Source: UBA4782 sp034429195
GTDB taxonomy: Bacteria; Chloroflexota; Anaerolineae; Anaerolineales; Anaerolineaceae
Direction: 5' to 3'
Assembly: GCA_034429195.1 (NCBI GenBank)
Contig: DAOUGQ010000007.1
Span: 186,001-250,000, forward strand
DNA: 64,000 nt
Position 1 is the stretch's first letter, and each line of letters starts with the position of its first letter. Made by a program: the position numbers and the translations under genes. The notes below the pieces were generated by a model. The model ran no database searches and was not told the DNA's origin. It was given only the letters and a program-made list of their open reading frames with translations. Positions 41,657-50,706 of the stretch are shown here, in pieces.

Positions 41657-43015
41657 TTACATGCCTCTCAGTCTTGGGTTAAAGATACGGTCGAGAGCAA
41701 ACCCCAGCATAGCAAAACCAAGACCGGTGAACATCAAAAGTATTGCTGGTTCAAGGATCCAGTAATAAAATCCTTTATACAATGCGCCGTTTGTATCAGC
41801 ATCATTAATGATTTTACCCCAGGTCGGCAAGGTGGGATCACCCAGACCAAGAACTGCCAACGATGCCTCAAGAAATACATAAGATGGAACAGCAGATACC
41901 AGTGCAGGGATAAGCAAGGGAATAATTCGAGGTATCAGGTATCGAAAGATGATACGCATATCGCTTGCGCCATACGCTCGAGCTGCTTCGATATATGTCG
42001 ATTCTTTTACCTGCAGGAATATCGCACGATCTGTTTTAATCGTTCCGGTAAAGATGCTCAAGGCGATTGTTGCACCGAGGATCACCCAAATACTACGAGA
42101 ATAGAACGCACCAACCATGATAAGGATGGAAAGAAAAGGCAACACAATGTTGATTTCGGTGATGCGTTGAATAAGTTCATCCACCCAACCGCCAAACCAG
42201 GCGCCAATAGCAGCAATGATCATCGTAAGTACATTGGTGCCTAAAGCTGCTAACAAACCAAACGCAAGGGCAATTGGTGCGCCCCATAGAATAGCAACAG
42301 TCAGGTCTCGTCGATAGTGATCGGTGCCAAATAGCCCTGCCACCAAACCATGTGAAACAAATTGGACATTAATGTCTGAATCTTTCTCAAATGTAGTTCC
42401 CTGGATCTTCAGTGTATAAATCCCTTTTTGAATAACAGGTGGTGTTGATTCGGGAACAGAAAATACTCCCACCACTGGATTAACCTCTGCTTTCATGATC
42501 CTGTTAACGCGTTTTTGCAGGCGTTCGTCCTGCGAAAAACGGATGGTTTGTTTCTTATTTAAACCATAATCACCTATTTTTAATTCAGTTCCGTCTGGTT
42601 GGATCATCGTAACGGAAACAAAGGGACCTTTAGTCACATAGGTAGTATCGAAGTACAGGAAAAGCTCCTGTGGATAATCATCATATTGGAAATCAAAGGA
42701 GTATGAAAAATCAATCGCAGCTGTTCCATCTTCTCTAACAGTTACCTGCTTTGTAAATTCATTTTCACCACCTTTGACCGCAAAAGATTCTGGCAATTTT
42801 TCCTTAGTGAACCAGTTAAACCAGATTGGAGGTGCATTTTTGGGATTCTGATACCAGACATCTTCCCCACCACGCCATAAACGGATGGCTTCAGAATAGG
42901 GTATTTTGATCATAGCAAAGACAGCGAGCGCGATCAGCAAAAGCACAATGATCGATCCAAATATTGCTGATGGATAATTCTTGATCTCTTTGAAAGCATT
43001 TTTTATCGTGTTCAT
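41657..43015 (-). CDS. ABC transporter permease (DppC type) with a large outer insertion
   Basis: A 452-residue permease; DppC proteins are usually near 300. After the first span (about 17-37) about 195 residues of beta-rich, soluble-looking sequence are inserted (for example VTVREDGTAAIDFSYSFDFQ and FVSVTMIQPDGTEL) before FGTDHYRRDLTVAI, where the normal permease core resumes. The core keeps the EAA-type loop (EAARAYGASDMRIIFRYLIPR) and the C-terminal spans. The insertion must lie outside the membrane and could dock or replace part of the binding protein, which is itself unusual in this operon. Confidence 0.85.
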   Translation of the reverse strand: MNTIKNAFKEIKNYPSAIFGSIIVLLLIALAVFAMIKIPYSEAIRLWRGGEDVWYQNPKNAPPIWFNWFTKEKLPESFAVKGGENEFTKQVTVREDGTAAIDFSYSFDFQYDDYPQELFLYFDTTYVTKGPFVSVTMIQPDGTELKIGDYGLNKKQTIRFSQDERLQKRVNRIMKAEVNPVVGVFSVPESTPPVIQKGIYTLKIQGTTFEKDSDINVQFVSHGLVAGLFGTDHYRRDLTVAILWGAPIALAFGLLAALGTNVLTMIIAAIGAWFGGWVDELIQRITEINIVLPFLSILIMVGAFYSRSIWVILGATIALSIFTGTIKTDRAIFLQVKESTYIEAARAYGASDMRIIFRYLIPRIIPLLIPALVSAVPSYVFLEASLAVLGLGDPTLPTWGKIINDADTNGALYKGFYYWILEPAILLMFTGLGFAMLGFALDRIFNPRLRGM

Positions 43016-43017
43016 AA

Positions 43018-44145
43018 TTATTTCGCCCCGCCGCCAATTTTAACCCGAGGATCAACAATGGCATATACGAAATCGAGCAAGAAAACTGTTATTGCCAGTA
43101 AATAGGCATAAATAATGGTAGAACCAACTATTACCGGAGTGTCATAAGCACCAATTGCACGAAAGATCGTTCTACCAAGACCAGGCCATAAGAAAACGGT
43201 TTCAGTAATAGTTGCACCACTCCAAAGAGTAATTACCAGTAGTGCGAAATTTGTGATGATGTTTGGCAATGTGGGACGCAAAATATAGCGTCTTTCGATT
43301 TCTCCGGAAGTGAGACCCTTTGCTTTTGCCATATCTACGTAATCTTCACTGGAGTAGATTAAAAAGAAAGTGCGCCAGTTGTAAATACTGATAAACAATG
43401 TAGCGAAAAACAGCGATCCTGCAGGGAGTATCAAATGCTTGAGAAGACTTAATATATAGCCCATGGTAGTCTCAGGGGGTGGAGAATCAACCATCCCGCC
43501 AAAGGGCAATATTTTGAGTACCGCTGCAAATATCAGGATGAAGAAAATACCGTAAAACCATGGTGGAACCGATGAAGTTGGCGAAAGGGTTATCACCAGC
43601 TTATCCCAGAACGAACCATAAGATCGTGAAAGACGTAATGCAACAAACACACTAAAGAAAAACAGAAACAGTTCTGATGTACCCATCAACAATAAAGTTG
43701 CAGGTAATCGCTCTAACAGGATCAAACGAACTGCTCTTGAGCCATGATCGCTTACCATATAAGTAGCTCTTCCCAGGTTCAGGGTAAGCGCGTCGCCCAA
43801 AAACCGGAAAGAGCGAACGATGAACGGGGTATCCAGGCCTATTCGATGCTCTTCAAGGGCAATCATTTCTTCTACCATCGCCCTGCGTGCTTCAGTAGAG
43901 ATCGGTTTATTTGCAGTCATGGCTGCAACCTGCATGTTCACACGCTCTCTAATATCATTCCGCATCATTGTATCGACATAGCCCCCCATATTAGCGATCA
44001 GAATGGTAATGTAAACAGCAATGACAATGGTAATCAGCATCATTATTATTCTGGCTGATGTAAAGCGTAAAAGTCGCTTAAACGTCATCAGTCCTGCTGA
44101 TTCAGTTTTTGCTTTTTTTGTTATTTCAAGAGTTTCTGAGGTCAT
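43018..44145 (-). CDS. ABC transporter permease (DppB type)
   Basis: A 375-residue channel subunit. The first span is followed by a soluble outer loop of about 75 residues (residues 60-130, DTMMRNDIRERVNMQ...RIGLDTPF), then SWP-like PTSSVPPWFYG, further spans and an EAA loop (DMAKAKGLTSGEIERRYILR). The C-terminal Y-A-I-V-D-P-R matches DppB. It precedes the DppC-type gene by two bases and follows the binding-protein gene after a hairpin. Confidence 0.88.
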   Translation of the reverse strand: MTSETLEITKKAKTESAGLMTFKRLLRFTSARIIMMLITIVIAVYITILIANMGGYVDTMMRNDIRERVNMQVAAMTANKPISTEARRAMVEEMIALEEHRIGLDTPFIVRSFRFLGDALTLNLGRATYMVSDHGSRAVRLILLERLPATLLLMGTSELFLFFFSVFVALRLSRSYGSFWDKLVITLSPTSSVPPWFYGIFFILIFAAVLKILPFGGMVDSPPPETTMGYILSLLKHLILPAGSLFFATLFISIYNWRTFFLIYSSEDYVDMAKAKGLTSGEIERRYILRPTLPNIITNFALLVITLWSGATITETVFLWPGLGRTIFRAIGAYDTPVIVGSTIIYAYLLAITVFLLDFVYAIVDPRVKIGGGAK

Positions 44146-44170
44146 AAAGTACCCTCTTTATCGAGATAGA

Positions 44171-44198
44171 TAGGGGCAAGTTAACTAACTTGCCCCTA
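44171..44198 (-). other. Intercistronic stem-loop after the binding-protein gene
   Basis: TAGGGGCAAGTT (44171-44182) pairs perfectly with AACTTGCCCCTA (44187-44198) around a 4-base loop. It sits between binding protein and permease, without a T-run, in the same place as the hairpin at 9566-9604 in the other ABC operon. Confidence 0.6.
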
Positions 44199-44222
44199 TA
44201 CATAGTTGAGATACTACAAATC

Positions 44223-46772
44223 TTATTGCGTGACGAACTCAACAGAAGCAAATGTTGGTTGGCTCACGACCGATGGCACAACGGCAACTTCAAGCTTATT
44301 GGAACCAGCCTCAAGTTTTTCGGTATCAGCGGCAGTTAGAGTTACACTGTACTGACCTTCTTCAACCAGTTGTGCTTCAGTAACAAGGACGGTTGCACCC
44401 GTGGCGTCGTAGAGCATGACTTTGACTGTCTTGACGTCTGCGCTTGCATAGGGTTCACCCTGGAAGGTTACGTAAACATCGAAGGTAGCTTCGCCACCAA
44501 TGGTAACCTGTCCGGGACCATCCAGCTCAACTTCTGCGATTTTTGGAACACCGTAGTTTGCCCAGCGATCAGACAGATCTGGGTAATCTGCGAAGCTCTT
44601 GAGGGTAAGGGTCTTCTCAGTCATGAAGACTTTGTCGAGATAATATGGGCCAGTGCCAACCCAGTAATGACCATGTGCTTCGTACCATGCCTTCAAATTG
44701 GCATAGCGAGCGGCAGCTTCTTCAGCGGTCACATATTGGCTCATGGTTGGAGCATATGGAATGTAGGATTCAGCAGCAGCCTGTTCCAGGTATTTGGTGA
44801 GGATTTCGAGGCTTGGGCCACCAATGTAACTGGTCTGTTCAATTTCAGCAGGGCCTGCTTTATCAACGGAGTAGGCAACTTCGCCAGCGGCTTCAGCAAG
44901 GTTACCAATCGCTAGGGCATCCCATGAAGCTTCACCGAAACTGTATTGTGGCCAGAGATCTGGGACGAGCAGTTCAGCGTCAGTCAGGGTAATATCGCTG
45001 TAGAAATCAATTACCAATGGATCGGTAGAGACGATCTTGACACCCTTGAACTGGCTCATGAAGACTTCGTAGTTTGGAACAGCCTGTGGGTCATAGATAG
45101 CGCTGTCTTCTTTGGCACGATCGAAGGTCATGATCAAGCCCATGACAATATCGCCCAAGGAGAATGCAGAACCATCGTGCCATTTGACGGTTTCAAACAG
45201 GTCAGCAGGATAGTAAACAGTGGTCTTGCGCAGAGCGGTTTGACCTTCGGGGAATTTTGTTTCAGCGGTAATGAAGGTCTGAGCAGTTGCATCCCAGTCT
45301 ACCCATACATCACCAGGAACCTGAATTTCAGGTGCGAAATTGAGGGTTACCCAATCGAGAGTTTTACCGACAGGGAGACCTTCTTTGACAGTGACTTCAG
45401 CTTTTTCGATGCGCAGTGGCCATACGAGTCCAGTATAGGGGTCGTACATAACATCGTCGCCAGCGGTGGCGCGGTATGCACCGGCATCATATGCCCAGTT
45501 GGAGCCAGCGATAGCGTTCCATGGATCACCAAACAGGTCCTGGGTAGCCCATCTAAAGGTTCCGCCTTCTTCTCCTTCGAAGCGAAGAGTGTAAGGCCAA
45601 ATTTGAGCGCCCTGAACACCAGCAGCCAGGTCAGCGGTTGCAATGACATTCTGAGCATAGGGGATGAAGCCCTTGCCATCAATGAGGAAGAGCTGCAGTG
45701 AGTCTTGCAGGGAGAGTTCCATGGCGCGAGCCATCATGCTATGGCGTTCCTCAAGGTCTGCGTAATCGGAGACTGCAAGTTTGTCACCAATTTCCTTGAA
45801 TTCAGGATCGGAAACATTTGCCATGAATGCAGGAATACCCTGTAAGGATGAGTCCAGGTACATTTCCTGGAAGATGTTGCTCTCATCGCGGTCGATGATG
45901 GTAGATGACCAGGCAGCGGTATAGAGGTTCCATAAACCATCAGAAGGAGTGGAGCCAATCCAGATTGGGGAGGCTTCGGAGCCAGTCTTCATTTGGCGAT
46001 CAACAGTGAAACCAATGGATTCAAGCTGTGCAGCTACATATTCGCCAATCGGGATACGAGTCTTGTCAGAGTCGTTGCGGATGATGAAGATCAGGCTGAC
46101 AGGTTCGCCATTGAAGGTCCATTTACCATCAACCAATTCAGCGCCCATGCCTTCCATTTCGGCGGTAATTACTTCTTTACCTTTATCTGGATTGTAGGCA
46201 TAGTAGGTTTCCAGGCTGCGGGCAGTGTCGATCAGGTCTACATAATCTGGACCCTGGGTCTGGATAGCAAAGAACTTGACTAAACCACCACCAGCATAAA
46301 CTTCCTGGTTGATGTAGTTGCGGTCGATCATCCAGTTCATTGCTTCGCGGATCTTGCGATTAGAGAATGGATTTAATTTTCCGTTGGTGAATTCAGCCGG
46401 GTTGAAGAGAATGTCATAATACAGACCGTTTGAGGTTGAGTATTTGACGCCAGCTTCTTTAATGGCAGGCAGGTCTTTGGATGAAAGGGCATCTGCATAG
46501 ATATCAATAGCACCAGCTTGAATCTGGGTTAAAGCTGAATCAGAATCTACAACAGAGAAAACGATCTCATCCAACCAACCACCATGACGGGTTGTCGCAG
46601 GGACAACTTCAGTTGGCTCTGGAGTTGCGGCTTCGGTTGCAACTTCGGTGGCAACTGGGGCTTCAGTCTGTACTGGGGCCTCAGTAGCAGTAGCCTTTGG
46701 TTGGCAGGCAGTCAATATCATGCTTGCAACAAGTAAAAGGCCTACTACAAACATAAAACTCTTTTTAGACAT
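44223..46772 (-). CDS. Circularly permuted SBP_bac_5 binding lipoprotein with C-terminal Ig-like domain
   Basis: An 849-residue lipoprotein (SBP_bac_5 proteins are usually 500-600). AAGGAGG precedes the ATG, the lipobox is LTAC (Cys23), and a Thr/Glu/Pro tether follows. Residues 63-395 match the second lobe and C-terminal part of the family (ALTQIQAGAIDI, RKIREAMNWMIDRNYI, then the closing segment). Residues 402-738 match the N-terminal part (GGTFRWATQD, ETVKWHDGSAFSLGDIVMG, HYWVGTGPYYL, SFADYPDLSDRW). The order is thus reversed, with a breakpoint later than in the kinase at 1893. Residues about 750-849 form an Ig-like beta domain (VTIGGEATFDVYVTF). It feeds the permeases encoded downstream; the ligand is unknown. 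Confidence 0.85.
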   Translation of the reverse strand: MSKKSFMFVVGLLLVASMILTACQPKATATEAPVQTEAPVATEVATEAATPEPTEVVPATTRHGGWLDEIVFSVVDSDSALTQIQAGAIDIYADALSSKDLPAIKEAGVKYSTSNGLYYDILFNPAEFTNGKLNPFSNRKIREAMNWMIDRNYINQEVYAGGGLVKFFAIQTQGPDYVDLIDTARSLETYYAYNPDKGKEVITAEMEGMGAELVDGKWTFNGEPVSLIFIIRNDSDKTRIPIGEYVAAQLESIGFTVDRQMKTGSEASPIWIGSTPSDGLWNLYTAAWSSTIIDRDESNIFQEMYLDSSLQGIPAFMANVSDPEFKEIGDKLAVSDYADLEERHSMMARAMELSLQDSLQLFLIDGKGFIPYAQNVIATADLAAGVQGAQIWPYTLRFEGEEGGTFRWATQDLFGDPWNAIAGSNWAYDAGAYRATAGDDVMYDPYTGLVWPLRIEKAEVTVKEGLPVGKTLDWVTLNFAPEIQVPGDVWVDWDATAQTFITAETKFPEGQTALRKTTVYYPADLFETVKWHDGSAFSLGDIVMGLIMTFDRAKEDSAIYDPQAVPNYEVFMSQFKGVKIVSTDPLVIDFYSDITLTDAELLVPDLWPQYSFGEASWDALAIGNLAEAAGEVAYSVDKAGPAEIEQTSYIGGPSLEILTKYLEQAAAESYIPYAPTMSQYVTAEEAAARYANLKAWYEAHGHYWVGTGPYYLDKVFMTEKTLTLKSFADYPDLSDRWANYGVPKIAEVELDGPGQVTIGGEATFDVYVTFQGEPYASADVKTVKVMLYDATGATVLVTEAQLVEEGQYSVTLTAADTEKLEAGSNKLEVAVVPSVVSQPTFASVEFVTQ

Positions 46773-46833
46773 GCTTATTCCTCCTTAGAATTTGATTAAC
46801 ACGAACTTTTAGAAAGGATAGTTTCTTATCCAT
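46765..46833 (-). other. Possible leader peptide overlapping the binding-protein start
   Basis: A 22-codon frame (MDKKLSFLKVRVNQILRRNK...) runs into the ATG of the binding-protein gene and contains that gene's AAGGAGG site. A perfect AAAGGAGGTG lies about 20 bases before its ATG, too far for normal use. GGATA/TATCC inside it can form a small hairpin. It may be chance or a translational control element. Confidence 0.2.
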
Positions 46834-47548
46834 ATCTACCTTGTTTGTAAAAACCACCTCCTTTCAAAGAATGCACTTGCCAATTTCTCTATAAAGCCTG
46901 GTAAACTAACTGGCGATGGTATAGAAAAAGCTATTTCATGGTAATGTTCTTAATGGAGCAGCAGGTAATAATTGCTACTCCCTCGTGGAACAATTTTTAA
47001 TTGCTGTGCAAAATATGTCTCGCCTGTGGCGATATATCTTGTCCGATGCTTGTGCGTTTAGAAAGGAAATCATTACAGAAGATATTTCGGTCGTTGTCTT
47101 TCAAAAAACTACTCTTCACCAATCTATTAATAAAGCAAAATTGGCGCGCGCCATATGCTGCAGGATTCGCCAATTGGGTGTTCTTCATTTTTTTCGTGCA
47201 CTTAGTTCTACCGGGAGTTACCGAACCATTGTAGCCCACTCAGTAAACTCTCCTCATATAGAAAAATAGTTAATCACGAGAGACAAATTAATCATCTGAT
47301 GATTTTACTACCCATCAGTTTTCTTTGTCAACCTGAATATCATGGATACCCAATAAAATAATTATACAAGGTATTAAAACTGATGTCAAACGATATGGCT
47401 ATGACTAACATCATGTCAGTTTGTCATTTTTCTTATGTGGGATTAATATAAAAGGCAGAATTATGGTCTGGTATACTTAATGCGCTATTAATGCTTTGTG
47501 CAGCAAAATTAATAACTTTATAAATAAATAATAGGTGGATTGATTTTT
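46834..47548. other. Divergent intergenic region (about 715 bases)
   Basis: It lies between the ABC operon (left) and the BrkB-like gene (right). It contains the minus-strand AAAGGAGGTG site at about 46856, a GGAG-AGCA/TGCT-CTCC stem-loop near 46960-46986, and an AATTGGCG/CGCCAATT inverted repeat (47139-47146, 47168-47175). Small frames of 77-94 codons exist on both strands but overlap each other, have no ribosome sites and no recognisable domains, so I do not call them. It is large enough to hold a small RNA, but none is recognised. Confidence 0.45.
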
Positions 47549-48448
47549 ATGTCTTCCCGAGAAGCCGTTCAAAGAGCAAAGGATCTCTGGCTCAATTTCA
47601 TTCATATTTTGCGCTCTCTTGATCACCGGTTAAATGGTTGGCCGGGGATTTTTGTTCAGGCAATACAATGCACTTTTCTCCCGCGTACTGGGCTCCAGGC
47701 TGCAGCAATTGCTTATTTTGCTTTGCTTTCACTTTTTCCCTTAATATTATTGATCGTTTCAATTTCCAGCACCTGGCTTGGAAATATGATTGATCAGCAC
47801 CAAATCATCAGTAATCTCGAATTTGTTGCCCCCGCACTTGGACAATTGGTTGGTGAGAACGTAGATGAAATCATCAAATCCCGTGGCACAATATCTGGAT
47901 TCGCTGTGCTCAGTCTTTTTTGGACAGCATCCAGTATTTTTTATTCATTAAACCGTTCATTCAGTGAAATATGGAACCATGAAAATAGTCCTTCGATGTG
48001 GAAAAGAAGAGGAGTAGCTTTATTGATCGTTGTGTTGATCATTGGTCCTTCTCTCTTTCTGGCATCATTTGCAGGAAGCATTCTCAGCAGTATGCGAAAA
48101 ATATTACCAGAATCCATACTGGCATTGCGCGGAGGGATAAGCCTGTTCATTGCTATTGTGATGGATATTCTTATGTTTTATGTGCTCTATCTGTTATTTC
48201 CGCATGGTAAATCTACCTGGAAAAGAATTATTCCCGGTGCAGTAGCAGTTGGATTATTATGGGAAGTTGCAAAAAAAGGATTCTTATATTTTATCTCTAG
48301 CTATCTTTCTAGATCTAACCTGGTATATGGTTCACTGGCAACGATCATCGCCTTCATGACTTGGGCATATATTAGCTGTCTTTTACTATTTCTAGGAAGT
48401 TACATCAACTATTATGTTTATAAACTAAAGGTCTTAAAGAAATCCTGA
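47549..48448 (+). CDS. YihY/BrkB-family membrane protein
   Basis: A 299-residue protein with six or so spans. LQAAAIAYFALLSLFPLILLIVS near the start is the YihY/BrkB signature, followed by the soluble loop containing the DEIIKSRGTISGF segment and later FPHGKSTWKRIIPGA and YGSLATIIAFMTWAYIS, all typical. Once thought to be RNase BN, the family is now regarded as membrane proteins of uncertain transport role. AGGTGG (47533-47538) supports the ATG at 47549 rather than the TTG at 47540. Shared bidirectional terminator downstream. Confidence 0.85.
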   Translation: MSSREAVQRAKDLWLNFIHILRSLDHRLNGWPGIFVQAIQCTFLPRTGLQAAAIAYFALLSLFPLILLIVSISSTWLGNMIDQHQIISNLEFVAPALGQLVGENVDEIIKSRGTISGFAVLSLFWTASSIFYSLNRSFSEIWNHENSPSMWKRRGVALLIVVLIIGPSLFLASFAGSILSSMRKILPESILALRGGISLFIAIVMDILMFYVLYLLFPHGKSTWKRIIPGAVAVGLLWEVAKKGFLYFISSYLSRSNLVYGSLATIIAFMTWAYISCLLLFLGSYINYYVYKLKVLKKS

Positions 48449-48460
48449 TAGGGCATAACA

Positions 48461-48505
48461 AAAAAAGGGATTGAAACCTTGCTAAAAAGTTTCAATCCCT
48501 TTTTT
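48461..48505. terminator. Bidirectional intrinsic terminator
   Basis: A 17-bp perfect stem (48461-48477 with 48489-48505) has an 11-base loop and A/T-run flanks. It ends both the BrkB-like gene and the PTS operon. Confidence 0.88.
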
Positions 48506-48517
48506 ATTTTTCTACAG

Positions 48518-48787
48518 CTATTCGGGGTCGCCGAAAAATGCATCGTTTAGATCTGACATGGCTTTCAAAGCAACGTCAGCATCTTCACCTTCTGCATGTA
48601 AGGTGATTTCTGCATTCTGGTTTGCACCCAGAGTCAGCACATTGAGAATACTTTTTGCGTTAACAGTTTTATCACCACAGGTGACAGTAATGGTAGATTT
48701 ATATTTTGTCGCTTCTCGTACAAATACACTGGCTGGACGGGCATGCAATCCTACTTTATTTTTAATACGGAATGTGATCTCAGGCAT
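48518..48787 (-). CDS. ptsH: Phosphocarrier protein HPr
   Basis: An 89-residue HPr. The phosphorylated His15 lies in GLHARPAS, and the regulatory Ser46 in AKSILNVLTLG is also kept, so control by an HPr kinase/phosphorylase is possible. HPr passes phosphate from enzyme I to sugar-specific IIA proteins. It is the last gene of a PTS operon and overlaps the upstream small membrane protein gene by 8 bases. No enzyme I gene is in the window. Confidence 0.93.
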   Translation of the reverse strand: MPEITFRIKNKVGLHARPASVFVREATKYKSTITVTCGDKTVNAKSILNVLTLGANQNAEITLHAEGEDADVALKAMSDLNDAFFGDPE

Positions 48788-49190
48788 TTTGTTCTCCAGC
48801 TTCTTCTTTTATTTTTAGCAACTCGGCAATTTTTTCTATCGATAAAAACTTCTGTAGATTTTTCACAGAGCTTCGATAAATTCGAATACTTCCAGGGGGA
48901 GATAAGAAGGGAATTTTTGATCCTTTTATTGTCTCTTCCCAGGGAAGATTGGCTTTTTTAAGAAGATGAACCAGGCTACTCACATTCTTCTTTTCTATCT
49001 GGCTGCTGTAATTTTCTTTGATATTTTCAAGAATCGCTTTGCTGGTACGATTATAGTTGAAACGAGATATGACCACAAGAATTGCATAGGCCAGGATCAA
49101 TCCATTGATCCAAAAACTGTTTGCAATATAGAAATCAAGAATTGCCGAACCGAAATGACCTAATGTAGAACGAATGAATGCATCTATCAT
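48780..49190 (-). CDS. Small membrane-anchored protein in the PTS operon
   Basis: About 136 residues from the ATG at 49190 (an open extension to 49247 runs through a stem-loop and is unlikely). One membrane helix (ANSFWINGLILAYAILVVI) is followed by a basic, helical cytosolic part (KAILENIKENYSSQIEKKNVSSLVHLLKKANLPWEETI). No known family. It lies between IIC and HPr and overlaps HPr, so it may regulate or scaffold the transporter. Confidence 0.6.
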   Translation of the reverse strand: MIDAFIRSTLGHFGSAILDFYIANSFWINGLILAYAILVVISRFNYNRTSKAILENIKENYSSQIEKKNVSSLVHLLKKANLPWEETIKGSKIPFLSPPGSIRIYRSSVKNLQKFLSIEKIAELLKIKEEAGEQNA

Positions 49191-49206
49191 AATAATTTTG
49201 AGAAGT

Positions 49207-49235
49207 ATCGGGGTGGTCTGGGAAGCCACCCCGAT
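49207..49235 (-). other. Intercistronic stem-loop after the IIC gene
   Basis: ATCGGGGTGG (49207-49216) pairs with CCACCCCGAT (49226-49235). It has no T-run on the coding strand, so processing or partial termination is likely. Confidence 0.55.
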
Positions 49236-49250
49236 TTTATCAAACAAATT

Positions 49251-50651
49251 TTATTCGCTTGCTGTTTCTTCAGGTGCGCCGGCGACAACTTCCCACTTAT
49301 GTGAATTCTTCAGATAGAAGAATATCGCAACAGCTAACAATGCAGCGATTATGACCAGACCAAACCAACCCAACCATTGAGATAATCTGGTGAATAACCA
49401 TACAGGCCATAAGAAGCCATCACCAATGCTGGTGATCTTTACAGCATTTTCAGGTGCAGCGAAATTGGAAGCGATAGCGGTCTGAGTGAATATATCTGCA
49501 AGACCGGTAGCAATATAGAAGCCAAGGATCAGTTCCAGCATACCGGCGATAACCATACGAACGATGTTTCCTTTCATTAATGGAGCAAACAAGGCAACCA
49601 CAAATGGGATGATCGCCAGGTCAGCGAACAAGATTACACGGTTGCCGGGTAGAATGATCGAAAGGAGAACAGCGATCGGGACCAGAAGCAAAGCGGTTGA
49701 AATAGCAGCGGGGTGGCCGATCAAGATGGCGGAATCAAGACCAATGTAGATTTCTCGACCAGCAGCTCGCTTCTTCATGAATTCGCGTGCTGCTTCAGAC
49801 ACCGGGATCAAGCCCTCCATTAATATTTGCACCATGCGGGGTAGTAAGAGCATAACCGCAGCCAGGTTCATAGCAGTACCTAGAACTTTGGTGAGCACTG
49901 TTACAAAATCACCAGCGTTGTAGAATGCCAGAATACCCAGGATCAAACCGATAACCAGACCAAGGATAACCGGCTCGCCAAATACACCCCAGCGTTTACG
50001 AATGGTTTCTGGATCGGCTTTTAATTTATTCAGCCCAGGGATTTTATCCACAATCCAGTTGGTGATTATGGCAAAAGGAACACCAGGAGCAGTGGTAAGG
50101 TGAGGAATGGAAATTCCAGGGGTTCCATAGAAGGATTGCACAGCTTTGGCTGTCCAGTCACCCAGGAAAAGTGCTAATGCAGCTGCGATAGCAGCAGCAA
50201 CCAAACCCATACCCAGACTACCAGTAGCAGCTAATACCATGGATCCTACAAATGCAAAGTGCCAGTAGTTCCAAATATCGATATTAAGGGTTTTGGTTAT
50301 TTTCAAAACCAGGAAGACGATGTTGACCAGAATAGCGATGGGAATAACCCATAACCCCACCTGGCTGCCAAATGCAATGGATGCTGCTGAAGGCCAACCA
50401 ACATCCATAACATCTCGCTGGATATTGAGATTGGTTACCATTGCTTGACCAACACTCGAAAGGTTGCTCCACATCAAGCCAATGATCAGGTTGATGCCAA
50501 TGAATGCGATGCCGATGGTTACAGCGGCGCGGAATGCTCGACCAGCTTTTGCACCCATGATGACCGCAATAATGAAGATGATGATAGGTAGCAAAACTGT
50601 TGCACCTAATGTATCAACAAACATCTTCAGACCAGTAAGAAAACCTTCCAT
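49251..50651 (-). CDS. PTS IIC component, galactitol (Gat) type
   Basis: A 466-residue, roughly ten-span sugar permease of the GatC group. The N-terminus VDTLGATVLLPIIIFIIAVIMG and the motif IPVSEAAREFMKKR with GLDSAILIGHPAAISTALLLVP are family hallmarks (the second is the conserved substrate-region block). It moves a hexitol or pentitol-like sugar while IIB phosphorylates it. AAGGAGTAG precedes the ATG. The substrate is unknown; the group includes galactitol, xylitol and related systems. Confidence 0.9.
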   Translation of the reverse strand: MEGFLTGLKMFVDTLGATVLLPIIIFIIAVIMGAKAGRAFRAAVTIGIAFIGINLIIGLMWSNLSSVGQAMVTNLNIQRDVMDVGWPSAASIAFGSQVGLWVIPIAILVNIVFLVLKITKTLNIDIWNYWHFAFVGSMVLAATGSLGMGLVAAAIAAALALFLGDWTAKAVQSFYGTPGISIPHLTTAPGVPFAIITNWIVDKIPGLNKLKADPETIRKRWGVFGEPVILGLVIGLILGILAFYNAGDFVTVLTKVLGTAMNLAAVMLLLPRMVQILMEGLIPVSEAAREFMKKRAAGREIYIGLDSAILIGHPAAISTALLLVPIAVLLSIILPGNRVILFADLAIIPFVVALFAPLMKGNIVRMVIAGMLELILGFYIATGLADIFTQTAIASNFAAPENAVKITSIGDGFLWPVWLFTRLSQWLGWFGLVIIAALLAVAIFFYLKNSHKWEVVAGAPEETASE

Positions 50652-50706
50652 TGTTTTTTTCTACTCCTTTCCTTGTATTGATAGTTGGGGTTTGGAAAAT
50701 AAGAAG

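Noticed and set aside
41630..42244. 204-codon plus-strand frame opposite the DppC-type permease
   Set aside because: Cys/Lys/Arg-rich antisense of a well-supported membrane protein.
44370..45701. Two long open frames on the plus strand opposite the 849-residue binding protein
   Set aside because: They are antisense shadows of a gene with strong family motifs and have no motifs of their own.
46960..46986. GGGAGTAGC on the minus strand, recalling the start of yybP-ykoY manganese riboswitches
   Set aside because: The second conserved half of that class is not found, and the word is explained by a simple stem-loop.
46985..47269. Overlapping frames of 77-94 codons on both strands in the ABC/BrkB gap
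   Set aside because: They compete for the same bases, lack ribosome sites and show no family features.
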